Numbered from the stretch's first letter, positions 12,044 to 24,947 are shown. The stretch: DNA of 64,000 bases from Siphonodentalium dalli (GCA_032622095.1 CP136065.1:216238151-216302150), one strand, 5' to 3'. The notes: a model not told the origin generated them from the sequence alone. Translations and numbers: made by a program.

Positions 12044-12566
12044 TTAAAGGCCCACTTAATTTTCGAACTGTCTGTCTGGAGTAAACTACATACCCACATA
12101 TAAAAAATAGTATCAGTATGAATCTGAGTGTATGTTTACAAAGACTGATAAAATATATGCCATATTATATACCATTTGAAAGAGGAAGCTCCAAAACATT
12201 ATATTATCAACTTATCCGGTGTAATAAACTGTGGACATGTTGTTTTTGTTGAGTTGCCAATGCGTTTTGTCATCAAGAATGAAGTAAAAATCAGTATTAT
12301 TTTCAATGCAGGGGGACTAACTCTATATATTAAAGATAGAGTTCTTCCCCTTCCATTGAAAAAGTTTGAATTCTGTTGCAATCTGGGTGACAGAGGGGGT
12401 GAAGTCTTCTATATATATGTGGGCATCTTCTGATACACAGATGTTTCAAATAGTGGTGAATTATAGCATTCTAATCATATTTTATGGCATAGATTGTTAT
12501 TAAAACAGTATATCAAGTCACTATAAAAAAAATAATTGGCGACTCAAAAATTAAGTGGGCCTTTAA
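12044..12566. mobile_element. TTAA-flanked MITE (AGGCCCACTTAATTTT ends)
   Basis: The left end TTAAAGGCCCACTTAATTTT is mirrored on the right by AAAATTAAGTGGGCCTTTAA. The outer TTAA fits a TTAA target duplication. The interior is AT-rich with no transposase. Confidence 0.7.
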
Positions 12567-12737
12567 TTATTGCTAACACTCCAATCACAAATTTTGCATG
12601 TTGAAACCATTGTTTATATGTAAACAAAACTGTTACAGAAATTTGTAAACATACATCGATAATCGTATAGTAAGTTAAAATATTTCAGTCTAAATACGGT
12701 TTTCAGAATATTTTTGTAGATGATACCAGTACATGTA

Positions 12738-12942
12738 CAGTAATGCCCTAATTAATCGACTCCTTTAACCACAGCAGAATTATGGGTAACTTTTCAGGAT
12801 TTAGTCGGAAATATGGCTTGTTGTCATTCATCGGAAAGCTCTCCCCGAGAGCTTTCCGATGAATGGCAACAAGCCATAAATTCTGAAAAGTTACCCATAA
12901 TTCTGCTGTGGTTAAAGGAGTCGATTAATTAGGGCATTACTG
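12738..12942. mobile_element. Palindromic TA-type MITE (CAGTAATGCCCTAA family), copy 1
   Basis: The whole element is one long palindrome. It starts CAGTAATGCCCTAATTAATC, ends with the reverse complement, and folds around GAAAGCTCTCCCCGAGAGCTTTC. Several copies in this window are flanked by TA, consistent with Tc1/mariner-type insertion. Non-coding, about 205 bp. Confidence 0.8.
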
Positions 12943-13442
12943 CAGTTGTTTTGCAGAATTTTATCCATTAACATGATTCAACTTTCAATATTCGCATAAA
13001 AAGAGGACTTTCTGACATGCATTGTATTAAACATAAATTTTGGGCCCAATTTGGGGTAATACCGATAAGAAACTGGAAGAAGGAATATAACAGGAATAAG
13101 ACAATAATAATAGCCAATAAATATCTTTACTCCAAAGCAAATACAGAACACCAGTTCATGTACATACAAAACAACCCCACTGAAAAGTAAGTATGTGTGC
13201 ACTGTTGTAGTTGGAACATCCTGAATATGAAAAAACATGCAGACCTGTGACTGTTAAATATACGGTATTAAAGCATTGGTAGTAGGTATTGCTGTTAAGA
13301 TATTCACATCTGTTAAAACCACAATAAACAGAATGAATAACATATCAGACAAAATTTGTTCTTTTACCAATCATAAGTGTCACGTAAATTGCATGTTGTT
13401 GTCATATTAGAACTCTGTGTTATGTAAACAAATGCCATGTTA

Positions 13443-13640
13443 TGTACACAAACAGTACGTAAAGAGTTTGCAATAAGCAAAACACTCAACACCAGGGAGA
13501 CCCAACCAGTTGAACTTTGGTTAGAAATGCAACCAAGTTGTTTGCAACATACCGGTATAGCGCTCACTAATCCTCGCCTCTCAAGATTTCGGTGTTGGGT
13601 GTTTTGCTTATCGTTCACTATGTACGTGCTGTATATACAC
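13443..13640. repeat. Imperfect inverted repeat pair (about 50-bp arms)
   Basis: The left arm contains GCAATAAGCAAAACACTCAA and the right arm TTGGGTGTTTTGCTTATCG, with matching TACACAAACAGTACGT / TGTACGTGCTGTATA ends further out. Probably a decayed MITE. Confidence 0.5.
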
Positions 13641-13952
13641 AACTGTGTGTTTTGTGGATAATATCACATTGATACTATCATTATACTATACTATTAGTAC
13701 ATTCTTGAGGAAATTTTCATAATTTGGTAACTGTTATTCCAAATTATAACTATAACAAAGGCCATCCGTGACTTTAAATATGTACTCTTGGAAAGGTTGA
13801 CTAGTCCAGGTGGCAAACCAACTACCGGCACAGTACAGGTACATGTATATGGATTTGAATGCCATGTATTTGATTTTCCACCAATAGAGAGTAACACGGG
13901 TACACAAATATCTCGAAGACGACATCATTCAAAAGCCTTTCATCCTGCCTAA

Positions 13953-14206
13953 TTAGCCTTGAAATAGTGGGCCTGTCATTTGCAGAATGAGGTCCCCAGA
14001 GGGTGAATTTAGTGATGCTATCCCGCATAGCGGGCTAGCATCACGAAATTCACCCTCTGGGGACCTCATTCTGCTTAGACCTCAGCAGAATGAGGTTCCC
14101 AGAGGATGAATTTGGTGATGCTAGCCCACTATGTGGGGTAGCATCACTAAATTCACCCTCTGGGAACCTCATTCTGCAAATGACAGACACACTATTTCAA
14201 GGCTTG
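13953..14206. mobile_element. hAT-like MITE (CAAGCCTTGAAATAG family), short form
   Basis: The ends are TTAGCCTTGAAATAGTG (first two bases mutated) and CACTATTTCAAGGCTTG. CTGCCTAA flanks both sides (13945-13952 and 14207-14214), an 8-bp target duplication typical of hAT elements. Inside are two adjacent hairpins built from AATGAGGTCCCCAGAGGGTG. At 254 bp it matches the length of the copy at 61265-61518. Confidence 0.8.
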
Positions 14207-14214
14207 CTGCCTAA

Positions 14215-14880
14215 TTACATCATGGTTACATTGTCAAATAAAATATGTTGCTATCTGTTGATGATGAAGACCCGATGAAGGTTGAAAAGAAATATTACAT
14301 GGCATAATAATGTTCACATTATTTTAGTGAACCTTAAATAAACACCAATTGACCATTAAAAAAACTAGATTGCTGTGTTGTTGTCAATGGTAGTACATGT
14401 ACTGGCGGGCAGGTACATGTACATGTATGTATAATTGTCAGTACAAGTATTGTTCCTGCAGATTCAACTTGATGTTGATCTGCATCACAAAAATATCTGT
14501 CTACAGCAGTCTGTCTACAATATCAATTTTAATTCGTGTCAATGAAAACAGTACCTCTCAGTTTGTTCTGTTCAGATTAGGACTTAAATAAAAGGCTGCT
14601 AACAAAATTGTCCCCCCCCCCCCGACAAAGGTGGCAGGTTTGAAGGATTTATGGGTTTCAGGTCCCTATACTACAAACTGTAGTAGGAATTGATTGCACC
14701 AATATGATACGAAGTGCATATTCAGTAAATATGTTGCACATCTTCAATGTGTCAAGAAAGGGTCAATAACTCTAAAGTAAAAAACATAAAACATTTTTCC
14801 ACCAAAATGACTCCGACTGAACTCAAAATTGCATGTGCGCAGGTTCCCTTGCTGGTTGACATCTGTGCCAAGTTTTATGA
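14215..14880. other. Intergenic, no feature seen
   Basis: Only a C-run near 14612-14623 and a fragment of the 'CAATAACTC...CTCCGACTGAACTCAA' repeat near 14764-14830. Confidence 0.4.
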
Positions 14881-15030
14881 CAAGACAGTCAATGACTGTG
14901 GGGTCGCTCACCTGACTGTATAAAGACTGAGAAGACTTCGACAGTCAGTACTTGTAAAATTTACTTAAAAATGAAAGTGTCAATGACACTGTAGCTCAAC
15001 TTTGTAAAGAAGGTAATTTTTTTGTGATGA
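14881..15030 (+). repeat. Two repeat 5' heads side by side
   Basis: Head A (from about 14882) reads ACAGTCAATGACTGTGGGGT then CGCTCACCTGACTG. Head B (from about 14970) reads AAGTGTCAATGACACTGTAG then CTCAACTTTGTAAAG. Each begins with a small palindrome around GTCAATGAC. Head A recurs at 27490 and 32060; head B recurs at 17088. Confidence 0.6.
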
Positions 15031-16654
15031 GCAATGAATAGAGAGATTAACGATCGGCCGATGTTTAACCCATACCTTGGCAATAGCGACCAGCCATAAC
15101 TGATAATTTGTCAAAGATATGATCACAGGAATTAATCCATATATCAGTACCCAACTTGAAATCAAAAGCTCAAATAATTTGTCTTAAGAAAGGGTTAAAG
15201 TATTTGGGTTGGGGAGGAGTAGTTTTAAATCTCATAACTCTGTCCCTATTCACACAAGGACCTCTCACTGTGAGATCCAATGGTTTAGTGATTTCGGAGG
15301 ACATGTTTAGGAGTTAACTCATTGGAAGCAAAAGTGATAAATCCCTATCTTTGCCACTTTTGACATGCCAGATATTCAAAATTTATTATTCACTTCTAAA
15401 GAGAAATTATAATTGTTGACAAGCCAGACTGCTTAGAACGACATATATGTAGGGGATTCCATCTCGTATTTAAATGGTACTTTAATTACCCCCCCCTTCC
15501 CCCATGCTCCCCAGTTATTTGTTTATCAAACATGGACAGATATAAGATCAGATCTGACCTGTGTATTAAATAAGATTAAGTGTTTCATAACAGGGGTGTA
15601 TGGTTTTCAAAAATATATGTAGTTTATACAATTCAAAAGTATTATCTATATAATGTTATACAGACATAATATGATGGGGATGCTGGCCCCTATGACCACT
15701 AAATCGTTCATATAAAAGAAAGTAAGTTAGCCCTCATTTGAATGGTTTCACACATTTACAATGTTTTACAAGTAGCTTGGGCACTAAAAGCTACAACCTT
15801 CAATGTTAATCTTCTAAGTGCTCTGTGGCCCCTAAAATTCAATCAACCATGAAAATGTCAAAAAATGGGAAAATAAGGTTCCTGGAAATACTAACATCTA
15901 CCATATTGATTTTCAAAACAAGTCATCACTTACAATAGTCATGTATATTTATCTGCCTGTTTCCCATTGCATAGATAAATCATATTGGCTATCAGCTGTT
16001 GTTTTAATTTCAAATTGAAAGCACGTGTCTGAAGGGTTAATATATTTTTCAAAAATCAATTAATCAGTCAATACCAAAATTGATAGAAGTGAATAGTGTG
16101 CAAAGATACCCAATAGATATGAGGAAGAGTCCATGTACATTATAGCATGTGTCTATGGAAACCTTGGAAAGGGTTAATTATTTTTGAAGCAAATTAATGG
16201 AATTTAGAAGACACTTATATAGGTGTGGGGGGGGGGGGGCCTTATCTCACACTGTAATGAAATTTCAAGAATAGGAAAAACACCAGTCTTGTGCTGCCAT
16301 TAATCAATTTGACAGTTAGAATAAACAAACAGCCAGCCACCAGTGTTGTTTATCTTGCTTGACCCACCAGAGCTCTGTATCATATGTCATCACTCATTTC
16401 ATAACAGATTTCACTTGGAATGACAACATCTATAAAAATCCTCTCATATACTCTGGATGTTGGATGATCACATGGTAATTTATTGATATCATTATATTAC
16501 ATGAAACTATTGCAATAAAATCTTCATATTTTCAAAACAGGATATCACACCTAATTAATCGTATAAAACTAAAATAAATGAAAGTGTCAATTTTTTTTTT
16601 ATTGTTATTAAAGTTCAATCAAAATTTAATATTTGTATATGCTAAATTTAGCAA
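15031..16654. other. Intergenic, no feature seen
   Basis: AT-rich DNA with homopolymer runs (C near 15489, G near 16229). No supported gene or element. Confidence 0.4.
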
Positions 16655-17030
16655 GGAGCTAAATCTAAAAAAAAAAAAAAAAAAAAAAAATTCTCGAAAA
16701 AAGGGTCATAACTCCTTTAAAATTATTCGGCCTCGATCTGTATTTTGGGCTGTGAAACTCACATACCAAATTTGGTTCCAATCAGATAAAAAATGTTTGA
16801 GTTATGGCAGAATGCGTGAATTCTAAGTTGAAAAAGGGCCATAACTCTGTAACAAAAACTCGGATCAAACCCAAATTTGAACTCGATCTGTATTTTGGAC
16901 TGAGAAACCCATATACAAAATTTGGTTTCGATCGGATAGAAAATGTTTGAGTTATCGCATTACTCGTAAAGTGTCTACGGACAGACAGAGACAGACGGAC
17001 AGACAGACGAACGACGAGTGGTCAATCCGG
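16655..17030 (+). repeat. 'GGGCCATAACTC' repeat, two units with GACAGACGG tail
   Basis: Two units carry GGCCATAACTC, CTCGATCTGTATTTTGG, ACATACCAAATTTGG and GTTTGAGTTAT. They end in a GACAGACAGAGACAGACGG tail. Same architecture as 4980-6065. Confidence 0.6.
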
Positions 17031-17086
17031 GCAACGACACTATGTTTACCATACTATGGTATGGGTAAACATAAAAAGGAGTGTAA

Positions 17087-19283
17087 ATGAAAGTGTCAAT
17101 GACACTGTAGCTCAACTTTGTAAAGAAGGTAATTTTTTAGGAGTGTAAAAAATGAGCAGTAAAGGATTTAGTCATACACAAAGTAAAATCCAAGATGGCT
17201 GCTGGCGGCTATGTTTTTTGGCCGAATGACCCCAAAATGACTCGTTCCCATCTACATGTCATTATTAACATCCATGACAGAATTTATGATGATCAGACTA
17301 AAGGTACGACCTGTAGCCCATGCTAAAGGATTTAGTCATACAAAGAGTAAAATCCAAGGTGGCTGCTGGCGGCCATGTTTTTTGCCCGCATGACCCAAAA
17401 ATTACTCGTTCCCATCTACATGTCATTGGTAACATCCATGACAAATTTTATGATGATCAGACTAAAGGTACGACCTGTAGCCTGTGCTAAAGGATTTAGT
17501 CATACAAAGAGCAAAATCCAAGATGGCTGCTGGCGGCCATGTTTTTTGGCCGAATGACCCCAAAATGACCCGTTCCCATCTACATGTCATTGTTAACATC
17601 CATGACAAATTTTATGATGATCAGACTAAAGGTACGACCTGTAGCCTGTGCTAAATGATTTAGTCATTAAAAGAGTAAAATCCAAGTTGGCTGCTGGCGG
17701 CCATGTTTTTGGGCCGAAAAAACCCAAAATTACTCGTTCCCATCTACATGTCAATATTAACATCCATGACGAATTTCATGATGATCAGACGAACAATGCG
17801 ACCTGTGGCCCGTGCTAATGGATTGAATTTTGAAAACAAAGATGGCTGCTGGTGGCCATGTTTTTTGTCCGATTGACCCAAAAATGACTCGTTCCCATCT
17901 ACATTCCAATTTCAACAGCCATGACAAATTTCATGATGATCAGACTAAAGGTACGACCTGTAGCCCGTGCTAAATGGAATCAGGGAGCTAAATGTGTTCT
18001 AGAGTCGGGGAACGAGTACACCGTGGAATGCTAAAGGTGAAGGTAACTGAAGAATGACCATCACCTGATACATGCGACACGTTTATTTGATTTGTACATC
18101 ATATCTAAATAATTTAAACTGGTGAATGAATGGGGGAATGGATTTTTGTGAGCGGGAAATTTATTTAACTAGCTGCTGTAGTTCTGGATTTGTCCAGATC
18201 AAATTTGGCTGTGGGATAGCCCTGTCGTGCACTTGGGGATTTATTTTAAAAAGTAAACACATGAGTCGACATGACCTATGATTTTTCTACCATTTTCGTG
18301 ATCAACTGGTGTCAATCTAGCCGGGTAAACATCACTGATATGGCCTGCAGGCTTCAATTCAGTGAATTTGGCCGAAACGTTAACACTGTCGCCTATGGGA
18401 AACCATTTAGATCCGTGATTCCTAAATGATTTAGTCATACAAAGAGTAAAATCCAAGATGGCTGCTGACGGCCATGTTTTTTGGCCGAATGACCCAAAAA
18501 TTACTCGTTCCCATCTACATGTCATTGTTAACATCCATGACAAATTTTATGATGATATGATCAAAGGTACGATCTGTAGCCTGTACTAAAGGATTTAGTC
18601 ATGCAAAGAGTAAAATCCAAGATGGCTGCTGGCGGCCATGTTTTTTGGCTGAATTACCCCAAAATTACTCGTTCCCATCTACATGTCAATATTAACATCC
18701 ATGACAAATTTCATGACGATCAGTATGGCATGTAGCCCGTGCTAATGGATTGAATTTTGAAATCCAAGATGGCCGCTGGTGGCCATGTTTTTTTTCAATA
18801 ACCCCAAAATGACTCGTTCCCATCTACATTCCAATTTTAATAGCCATGACAAATTTCATGATGATCAGACTAAAGGTACGACCTGTAGCCCGTGCTAAAG
18901 GATTTAGTCATACAAAGAGTAAAATCCAAGATGGCTGCTGGCGGCCATGTTTTTTGCCCGAATGACCCAAAAATGACTCGTTCCCATCTACATGTCAATA
19001 TTAACATCCATGACAAATTTCATGACGATCAGTACGGCTTGTAGCCCGTGCTAATGGATTGAATTTTGATGGCGGCCATGTTTTTTTCCCAATGACCCCA
19101 AAATGACTCGTTCCCATCTACATGTCAAGAGCTATGACAAATTTTATAATGATCCGATTAAAGATACGACCTGTAGCCCATGCTAAAGCAAATTGTTGAC
19201 GCATCACACACGCACACACACACACGGACGACGGATACCAAGCCATGGCAATAGCTCAAACTTTACAAAGTAAAGTTGAGCTA
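17087..19283 (+). repeat. Satellite-bearing element: head, about 164-bp tandem units, 3' hairpin
   Basis: It opens with head B (AAGTGTCAATGACACTGTAG, CTCAACTTTGTAAAG). About twelve tandem units of roughly 164 bases follow, each with AAAGGATTTAGTCATAC, ATCCAAGATGGCTGCTGG, ACTCGTTCCCATCTACATGT and GTACGACCTGTAGCC. A CACACACACGGACGACGG stretch follows, and the unit closes with TAGCTCAAACTTTAC-AAA-GTAAAGTTGAGCTA (19252-19283). Some units are a second type (TAATGGATTGAATTTTGA). The array is interrupted at about 17985-18425 by unrelated DNA. The short ORFs across the units are products of periodicity, not genes. Confidence 0.8.
18244..18425 (-). pseudogene. Exon-like coding fragment inside the satellite array, unknown product
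   Basis: On the minus strand an open stretch of about 55 residues (starting near NHGSKWFPIGDSVNV, ending CVYFLK then TAA) has protein-like composition. Its stop codon is followed immediately by AATAAA, as in a terminal exon. It lies in the only non-satellite part of the array (17985-18425). No family was recognised and no partner exon found. It may be a captured or pseudogenised gene tail, or chance. Confidence 0.35.
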
Positions 19284-20683
19284 AAAATGAGCAGTAAAGG
19301 ATTTAGTCATACACAGAGTATAATCCAAGATGGCAGCTGGTGGCCATGTTTTTTGTCCGAATGACCCCAAGATGACTCTTTCCCCATCAACATTCCAATT
19401 TCAACAGCCATGAAAAAATTCATGATGATCAGACTAAAGGTACGACCTGTGGCCCGTGCTAAAGGATTTAGTCATACAAAGAGTAAAATCCAAGATGGCT
19501 GCTGGTGGCCATGTTTTTTGTCTGAATGACCCCAAAATGATTTTTCCCATCTACATTCCAATTTCAACAGCCATGAAAAAAATCTTGATGATCAGACTAA
19601 AGGTACGACCTGTGGCCTGTGCTAAAGGATTTAGTCATACAAAGTGTAAAATCCAAGATGGCTGCTGGTGGCCATGTTTTATGGTCGAATGACTCCAAAA
19701 TGACTCGTTCCCATCTACATGTCATTATTAACATTCATGACAAATTTTATGATGATCAGACTAAAGGTACGACCTGTAGCCCGTGCTAAAGAATTTAGTC
19801 ATACAAAGAGTAAAATCCAAGATGGCTGCTGGCGGCCATGTTTTTAGGCCGAATGACCCCAAAATTACTCGTTCCCATCTACATGTCAATATTAACATCC
19901 ATGACAAATTTCATGGCGATCAGACAAACAGTACGCCCTGTAGCCCGTGCTAATGGATTAAATTTTGAAATCCAAGATGGCCGCTGGTCGCCATGTTTTT
20001 TATCCGAATGACCCCAAAATGACTCGTTCCCATCTACATTTCAATTTCAACAGCCATGACAAAATATATGATGATTAGACTAAAGGTACGACCTGTAGCC
20101 CGTGCTAAAGGATTTAGTCATACAAAGAGTAAAATCCAAGATGGCTGCTGGCAGCCATGTTTTTTGGCCGAATGACCCCAAAATGACTCGTTCCCATCTA
20201 CATGTCATTATTAACATTCTTGACAAATTTTATGATGATCAGACTAAAAGTGTGACCTGTAGCCCGTGCTAAAGAATTTAGTCATACAAAGAGTAAAATC
20301 CAAGATGGCTGCTGGCGGCCATGTTTTTGGGTCGAATGACCCCAAAATTACTCGTTCCCATCTACATGTCAATATTAACATCCATGACAAATTTCATGGC
20401 GATCAGACAAACAGTACGCCTTGTAACCCGTGCTAATGGATTGAATTTTGAAATCCAAGATGGCCACTGGCGGCCATGTTTTTTTATCCGAATGACCCCA
20501 AAATTAATCATTCTGGTCTAAATGTTGATGTCAACAGCTATGACAAATTTCATAATGATCCGACCAAAGGTACGACCTGTAGCCTGTATTGTTGACGCCT
20601 TACGTACACACGCACACACCCTCACCCTCACACACGACAAAGCCATGGCAATAGCTCAAACTTTACAAAGTAAAGTTGAGCTA
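19284..20683 (+). repeat. Second satellite block of the same family
   Basis: It resumes directly after the first hairpin with AAATGAGCAGTAAAGGATTT, runs through about eight 155-165-base units, then a CACACACGACAAAGCC stretch, and ends in the same TAGCTC...GAGCTA hairpin at 20652-20683. It lacks the CTCAACTTTG head, which suggests tandem amplification from the first block. Confidence 0.75.
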
Positions 20684-21689
20684 ATAAGTAGAGAACTATA
20701 CACTCAGCTTAGAAATTAATGTGTTCACATTGCCTTATATACACATTCTTAATTAAATTAATTTTCAAGAGGGCAGAGCATTAAATCTGCAAAGTCTGCC
20801 CCTTCTGAGTAACCAAACCTGATATGAGATTCAGATGTTGACATTATGTTCACCATATGTGTACATGTGTTAGGAGAAAAAATATTGTATTACAATAACA
20901 TACCGTACCGTACATGAGAAGATTTTTTTTAATCTGAAAAGTGTATGTTATCAGGAACAGAATTCTACAGGTAGTTCATATTCAAATTTTAATGTTAAAA
21001 TAGTAGCATAAAACAGACAAAAGATATGAAAGGTTTTAAATAACCAAACCAACCATGTAAGCTTAACGAAACTTTATTTAATTTTTTTTTTTTTATAAAA
21101 TAAAATAATAAATATAGGGTAAATAACTAAATATTAAAACTGGGAGCCCCCTTCGCTTTATAAATGGTCTATAATTTTATATTAACCACCCCTCCCCATC
21201 CAACCCCTGTCGGCACTTCCCTGTGAGAATAGGACATTTGGTTTTACAGGTAATTAAACCCACACCCCATGTTCAATTTGAGGAAAAACATCTGTGCCCC
21301 ACTGTTATGATCAGTACACATAAACATATAAATAAAGACTTAACAAATAAAACCAAGATAGTGGGTCAACACTATATTAGTACTTGTAAACTGGGTCAAA
21401 CAAATAGCATATAGCTGTCAATAAATGAACCAGTGGATTACACTTCATTCATGCTGCCTTGGCCAAGTTTTGTTTTTGTTGGATCTCCCAGAACTGACAT
21501 TGATATTGACACTAATTACTTTATAATGACCACAGCAGAGTATGTTTTGCTATTTACACCTGGGCATGTGAAATATATAATATAGCCATGTAGTCAATAT
21601 CATTTAATGACAGACAGGGACTTGACTACAGTGCGTGCAGGGGGGGGGGGGGGGGGGCAGAGTGGGGAGGGGTGGTGGTGTGTATATAA
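20684..21689. other. Intergenic, no gene; G-run
   Basis: No supported gene. A poly-G run lies near 21641-21657. Confidence 0.4.
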
Positions 21690-22194
21690 AAAAAAATTAA
21701 TCTAGAAAAATAAAGTTAAAATGAAAAATATTTTTTCTTTCATTTTATTTTTTTCGTTCAGAATTTTTTTTTTAGCAAGGATTTCTATATAATTGTTTTC
21801 TCTTTTTTTGTTTGAGTTACATGTGTGTCCATGCCTCTGCCCATATTTGACCCAGTGACCTCATTTGAACAAATCTGAACCCATCACCCAAGGACCCTTC
21901 ATACCAAATATGAATCCATTCGGCCCGATGGTACTTGAGAAGTTGTTTTAATAATTACTATGAAGGGAAGAGCCATGGCCCTGGCTTCGCAACTATTTGA
22001 CCTGGTAACCTCATTTGAACAAATATGAATGTGAGTCACCAAGGGAACATCCACACCAAATATGAACCCATTTGGTCTTATGGTTTTAGAGAAGAGATGT
22101 TTAAAGAATTTTTAACGGATGGACTGGACGAACAGACAACGGACGAGGAGTGAGGACTATAGCTCCACCGGAGACTTTGTCATAGGTGAGCTAA
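21690..22194 (+). repeat. 'GAGCTAAAA' dispersed repeat, family A
   Basis: Two body units carry GACCCAGTGACCTCATTTGA and CACCAAATATGAACCCATT. The tail is GACGAACAGACAACGGACGA and the terminal hairpin runs from TAGCTCCACC to GGTGAGCTA, ending near 22193. Confidence 0.65.
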
Positions 22195-22582
22195 AAATTG
22201 ACTGGAAAATGATGGAATATTGGTTCAGACAATAGATGCATCCCAGGATGCATGATTCTATGTAGCAAAAGGGCAATAACTCCGCCAAAATGACTCCGAC
22301 TGAACTCAACCCATGCTGGTTGACATCTGTTCCAAGTTTTAAAAAGATTGACTGAAAATGACGGAATACAGACTCGGACAAAAATTACGTCCCAGGACAT
22401 ACGATTCTATTTAAAAAAAGGGCAATAACCTCGCCAAAATGAGTCTGACTGAACTTAAAATTGCAGGTTCCGATGCTGGTTGATATAATTTATGTGCCAA
22501 GATTTTTTAAAAATTGACCAGAAAATGACTGAATACAGGCTCGGACCAAGTTTCGGACAGATGGACCGACCCATGAGGGTTA
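22195..22582 (+). repeat. 'GGGCAATAACTCCGCCAAAATGA' repeat, left part
   Basis: Units carry GGGCAATAAC, CCAAAATGACTCCGACTGAA, GCTGGTTGACATCTGTTCC and GAAAATGACGGAATACAG. The repeat continues at 23137-23346 and 24079-24200 after two transposon insertions; the pieces line up as one array. Confidence 0.6.
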
Positions 22583-23136
22583 CTCTCGTGTCTGGAATAA
22601 ACGTGCATGCACTTTATTAAATTTGAGATGATTTTCCACCCTGCACAAGGCTTATTCCAGACTGCACGTTTATTTAATTTTGTATATTGTACTACTAGTA
22701 TTAACAGGTGTTGACAGGCCGATTTTGTTTTTCCGCCCAACAAATCTTGATCGAATGTTGTTTGTAAAATCCTGTAAGTGTCAATATACTGGTATATAAT
22801 ATTGTTGACCGGGAGTCGCAAGTTGGGTGGGAATTTAATTACTGGTATATAAGAAGCAGTAATACCACAGCAGTACTAAACTACTAGTACCACCTTGAAA
22901 CAGAACCTCTGTTTTCGAAAGCATATTAGGACTAGTACATGTATGTACTATTATCCATCCCCTCTCTATTTGGTCAGGTACCCACCCATTCAACGCAACT
23001 GATAAAGTGCAAGACTGTATTTCAATGAAAATATCCACCCTGCACTTATAATCCAGTCTGCACTTATATTAATTCTGGTCAGTTTTTCCACCCTGCACTT
23101 ATATTCCAGACTGCACTTTTATTCCAGACACGAGAG
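22583..23136. mobile_element. TA-flanked MITE (CTCTCGTGTCTGGAATAAA ends)
   Basis: The left end CTCTCGTGTCTGGAATAAA is mirrored by TTTATTCCAGACACGAGAG on the right, with TA on both sides. The interior repeats TTCCACCCTGCACTTATA several times near the right end. Non-coding, 554 bp. Confidence 0.75.
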
Positions 23137-23346
23137 TATTACTATAGTCCTCCGACGAAAAAGGGGCAATGACTCCGCCAAATCACAGGTGCGTAGGTTC
23201 CCATGCAGATTGACATCTGTTCCAAATTGAAAAAAAATTTATTTGGAAAATGAAGGAATACAGACTCAGACAAAAGATCAGTCCCAGCATGTAAGTATTC
23301 TATATCGAAAAAGGGCAATAACTCCGCCAAAATCACAGGTTCCCAT

Positions 23347-24078
23347 TAGGGGTGCCACGATTAATCGTATAATCGATGAACCGTTGATAAAGCCGATAAT
23401 CGATTACCATTTCCGTAGTCGATTAATCTCTGTTATTTATTTCGGACGTCGGAAAGTGCCGGGTATTATTGAATACTGTGTTTGTTTTACAGTTTAATCT
23501 ACAACCAAAGGTTTAACAACCTTTGATCGTGCATCAGAGAGAGTCTGACAACATGTGTATACCGGTACTTAGATGTTACTAGTACAGTCTATCACTTATC
23601 GTGTGGTGACTGCTAAATGAAACTCACTATTACTCTTACAATTACTTAACTTGTTCTCAGTCCTGAAATTTCTGGGTGGGGGGGGCACCTTTGTGATTGT
23701 TATCCACTCTTGCTGAAACCTATATAGTTTCTGTAACATTAGGTTCCTTTTTTAGAAACCGCCAAGCATTCCTATTCTTATATAGTTTGTATGTTTGATT
23801 ATTCATAACACTGAAATTCATGGTTAGGTTCGTTCTAATGAACTTACAATAATTATAACCTTGACCTCGCCGAAAAATGTGCTCATTAATCATTACCGGT
23901 GGTTTATGGTGCACATTATTAACGTAAAAATTAAATCAGCCGAGTTTTTTAACCAACACCCAGCCAATAGGCCATATAACGGAATACGGTACTTCCACTG
24001 TTATTGATATTAGGTACGATTAATCGATTATTGATGACCGATTATCGATTATCAAAATCAATAATCGTGGCACCTCTA
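23347..24078. mobile_element. hAT non-autonomous element (TAGGGGTGCCACGATTAATC ends)
   Basis: The ends TAGGGGTGCCACGATTAATC and AATCGTGGCACCTCTA are inverted repeats, and both subterminal regions are rich in AATCGAT. GTTCCCAT is duplicated exactly on both sides (23339-23346 and 24079-24086), giving the 8-bp target duplication of hAT elements. No transposase is seen in 732 bp. Confidence 0.85.
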
Positions 24079-24086
24079 GTTCCCAT

Positions 24087-24462
24087 GCTGGTTGATATAC
24101 AAAGTTTTTTTTTAATTTACCAGAAAATGACAGAATACAGGCTCGGACAATAGTTCTGGATGGATGGATGAGGGTCATTACTATAGTCCTCCGACGAAAT
24201 GTCGGGGCACAATATAAAGGACCTGATTTGTTGATGCTGCCATTGAATGCAGCAGGTACCCGCAATTGGTCCCCCTGGAAGGTCCCATTCCTCCCAACAC
24301 TTTGCAGAAACTCTGTTTTTTGGTTGGTTGATAAAGGTACTACCAGTAGTATATACCGGTACGGTATATCTTTCATTGAAATGCTGAGCCTTTCATGCAC
24401 TCAAACCAAGTTACAGTGACATACAGTACTTCACTAATTTAATATTAATATCATTTATGGTA
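24087..24462. repeat. End of the GGGCAATAACTC array and short flank
   Basis: Up to about 24200 this is the continuation of the array at 22195 (GCTGGTTGATAT, CAGAAAATGACAGAATACAG, then GGATGGATGAGGGTCATTAC). The remainder shows no feature. Confidence 0.5.
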
Positions 24463-24947
24463 TTAAAGGTACTCAATCCGAACAGAGGGTCCCCATCTCA
24501 ACAGATCTCCAACAACAACAATCCGATCAGAGGGTCCTATATTACTATTTCTTTGGCTTTGGGGGTAAAAAATATTTGATTCGAGTCGAGGAACACATCA
24601 AACAAAGCTCAGCGTTATTAGATATTGATTTTTGAAATTTGTTATTAACTCGAGATGAGTACCGGGTACTAATAACTGCCGTAATCTGCTCTGGATGTGT
24701 ACTCCAAATCTATTCATACAGACAAGGATGGATAACTCTAAAATCAAGTGGTAATTTTAACGCAATTTTGACTGAGTTCTGGGCCAGATAGTATTCCCGA
24801 TAATGAAAAATAATAGATTTCTAAAATCGATATCTAACAAATCTGAGCTTTGATGGGTGACTTCCTCGACTCGAATCAAATATTTTTGACCCCCGAAGCC
24901 ATTGAAATAGTAATTGAGAGTAGTTTTATCGGATTGAGTACCTTTAA
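24463..24947. mobile_element. TTAA-flanked MITE (AGGTACTCAATCCGA family), copy 2
   Basis: The ends TTAAAGGTACTCAATCCG and CGGATTGAGTACCTTTAA match the copy at 300-875. The subterminal sequences TTGGCTTTGGGGGTAAAAA and its inverted partner are also shared. The right end lies 6 bp beyond the GDPGP1 stop codon, so the element occupies the start of that gene's 3' untranslated region. Confidence 0.8.

Noticed and set aside
17159-20600. Several 60-100 codon ORFs across the satellite (e.g. with GFSHTKSKIQDGCW)
   Set aside because: They repeat with the 164-bp period, break often and arise in several frames; they are products of tandem sequence, not genes.
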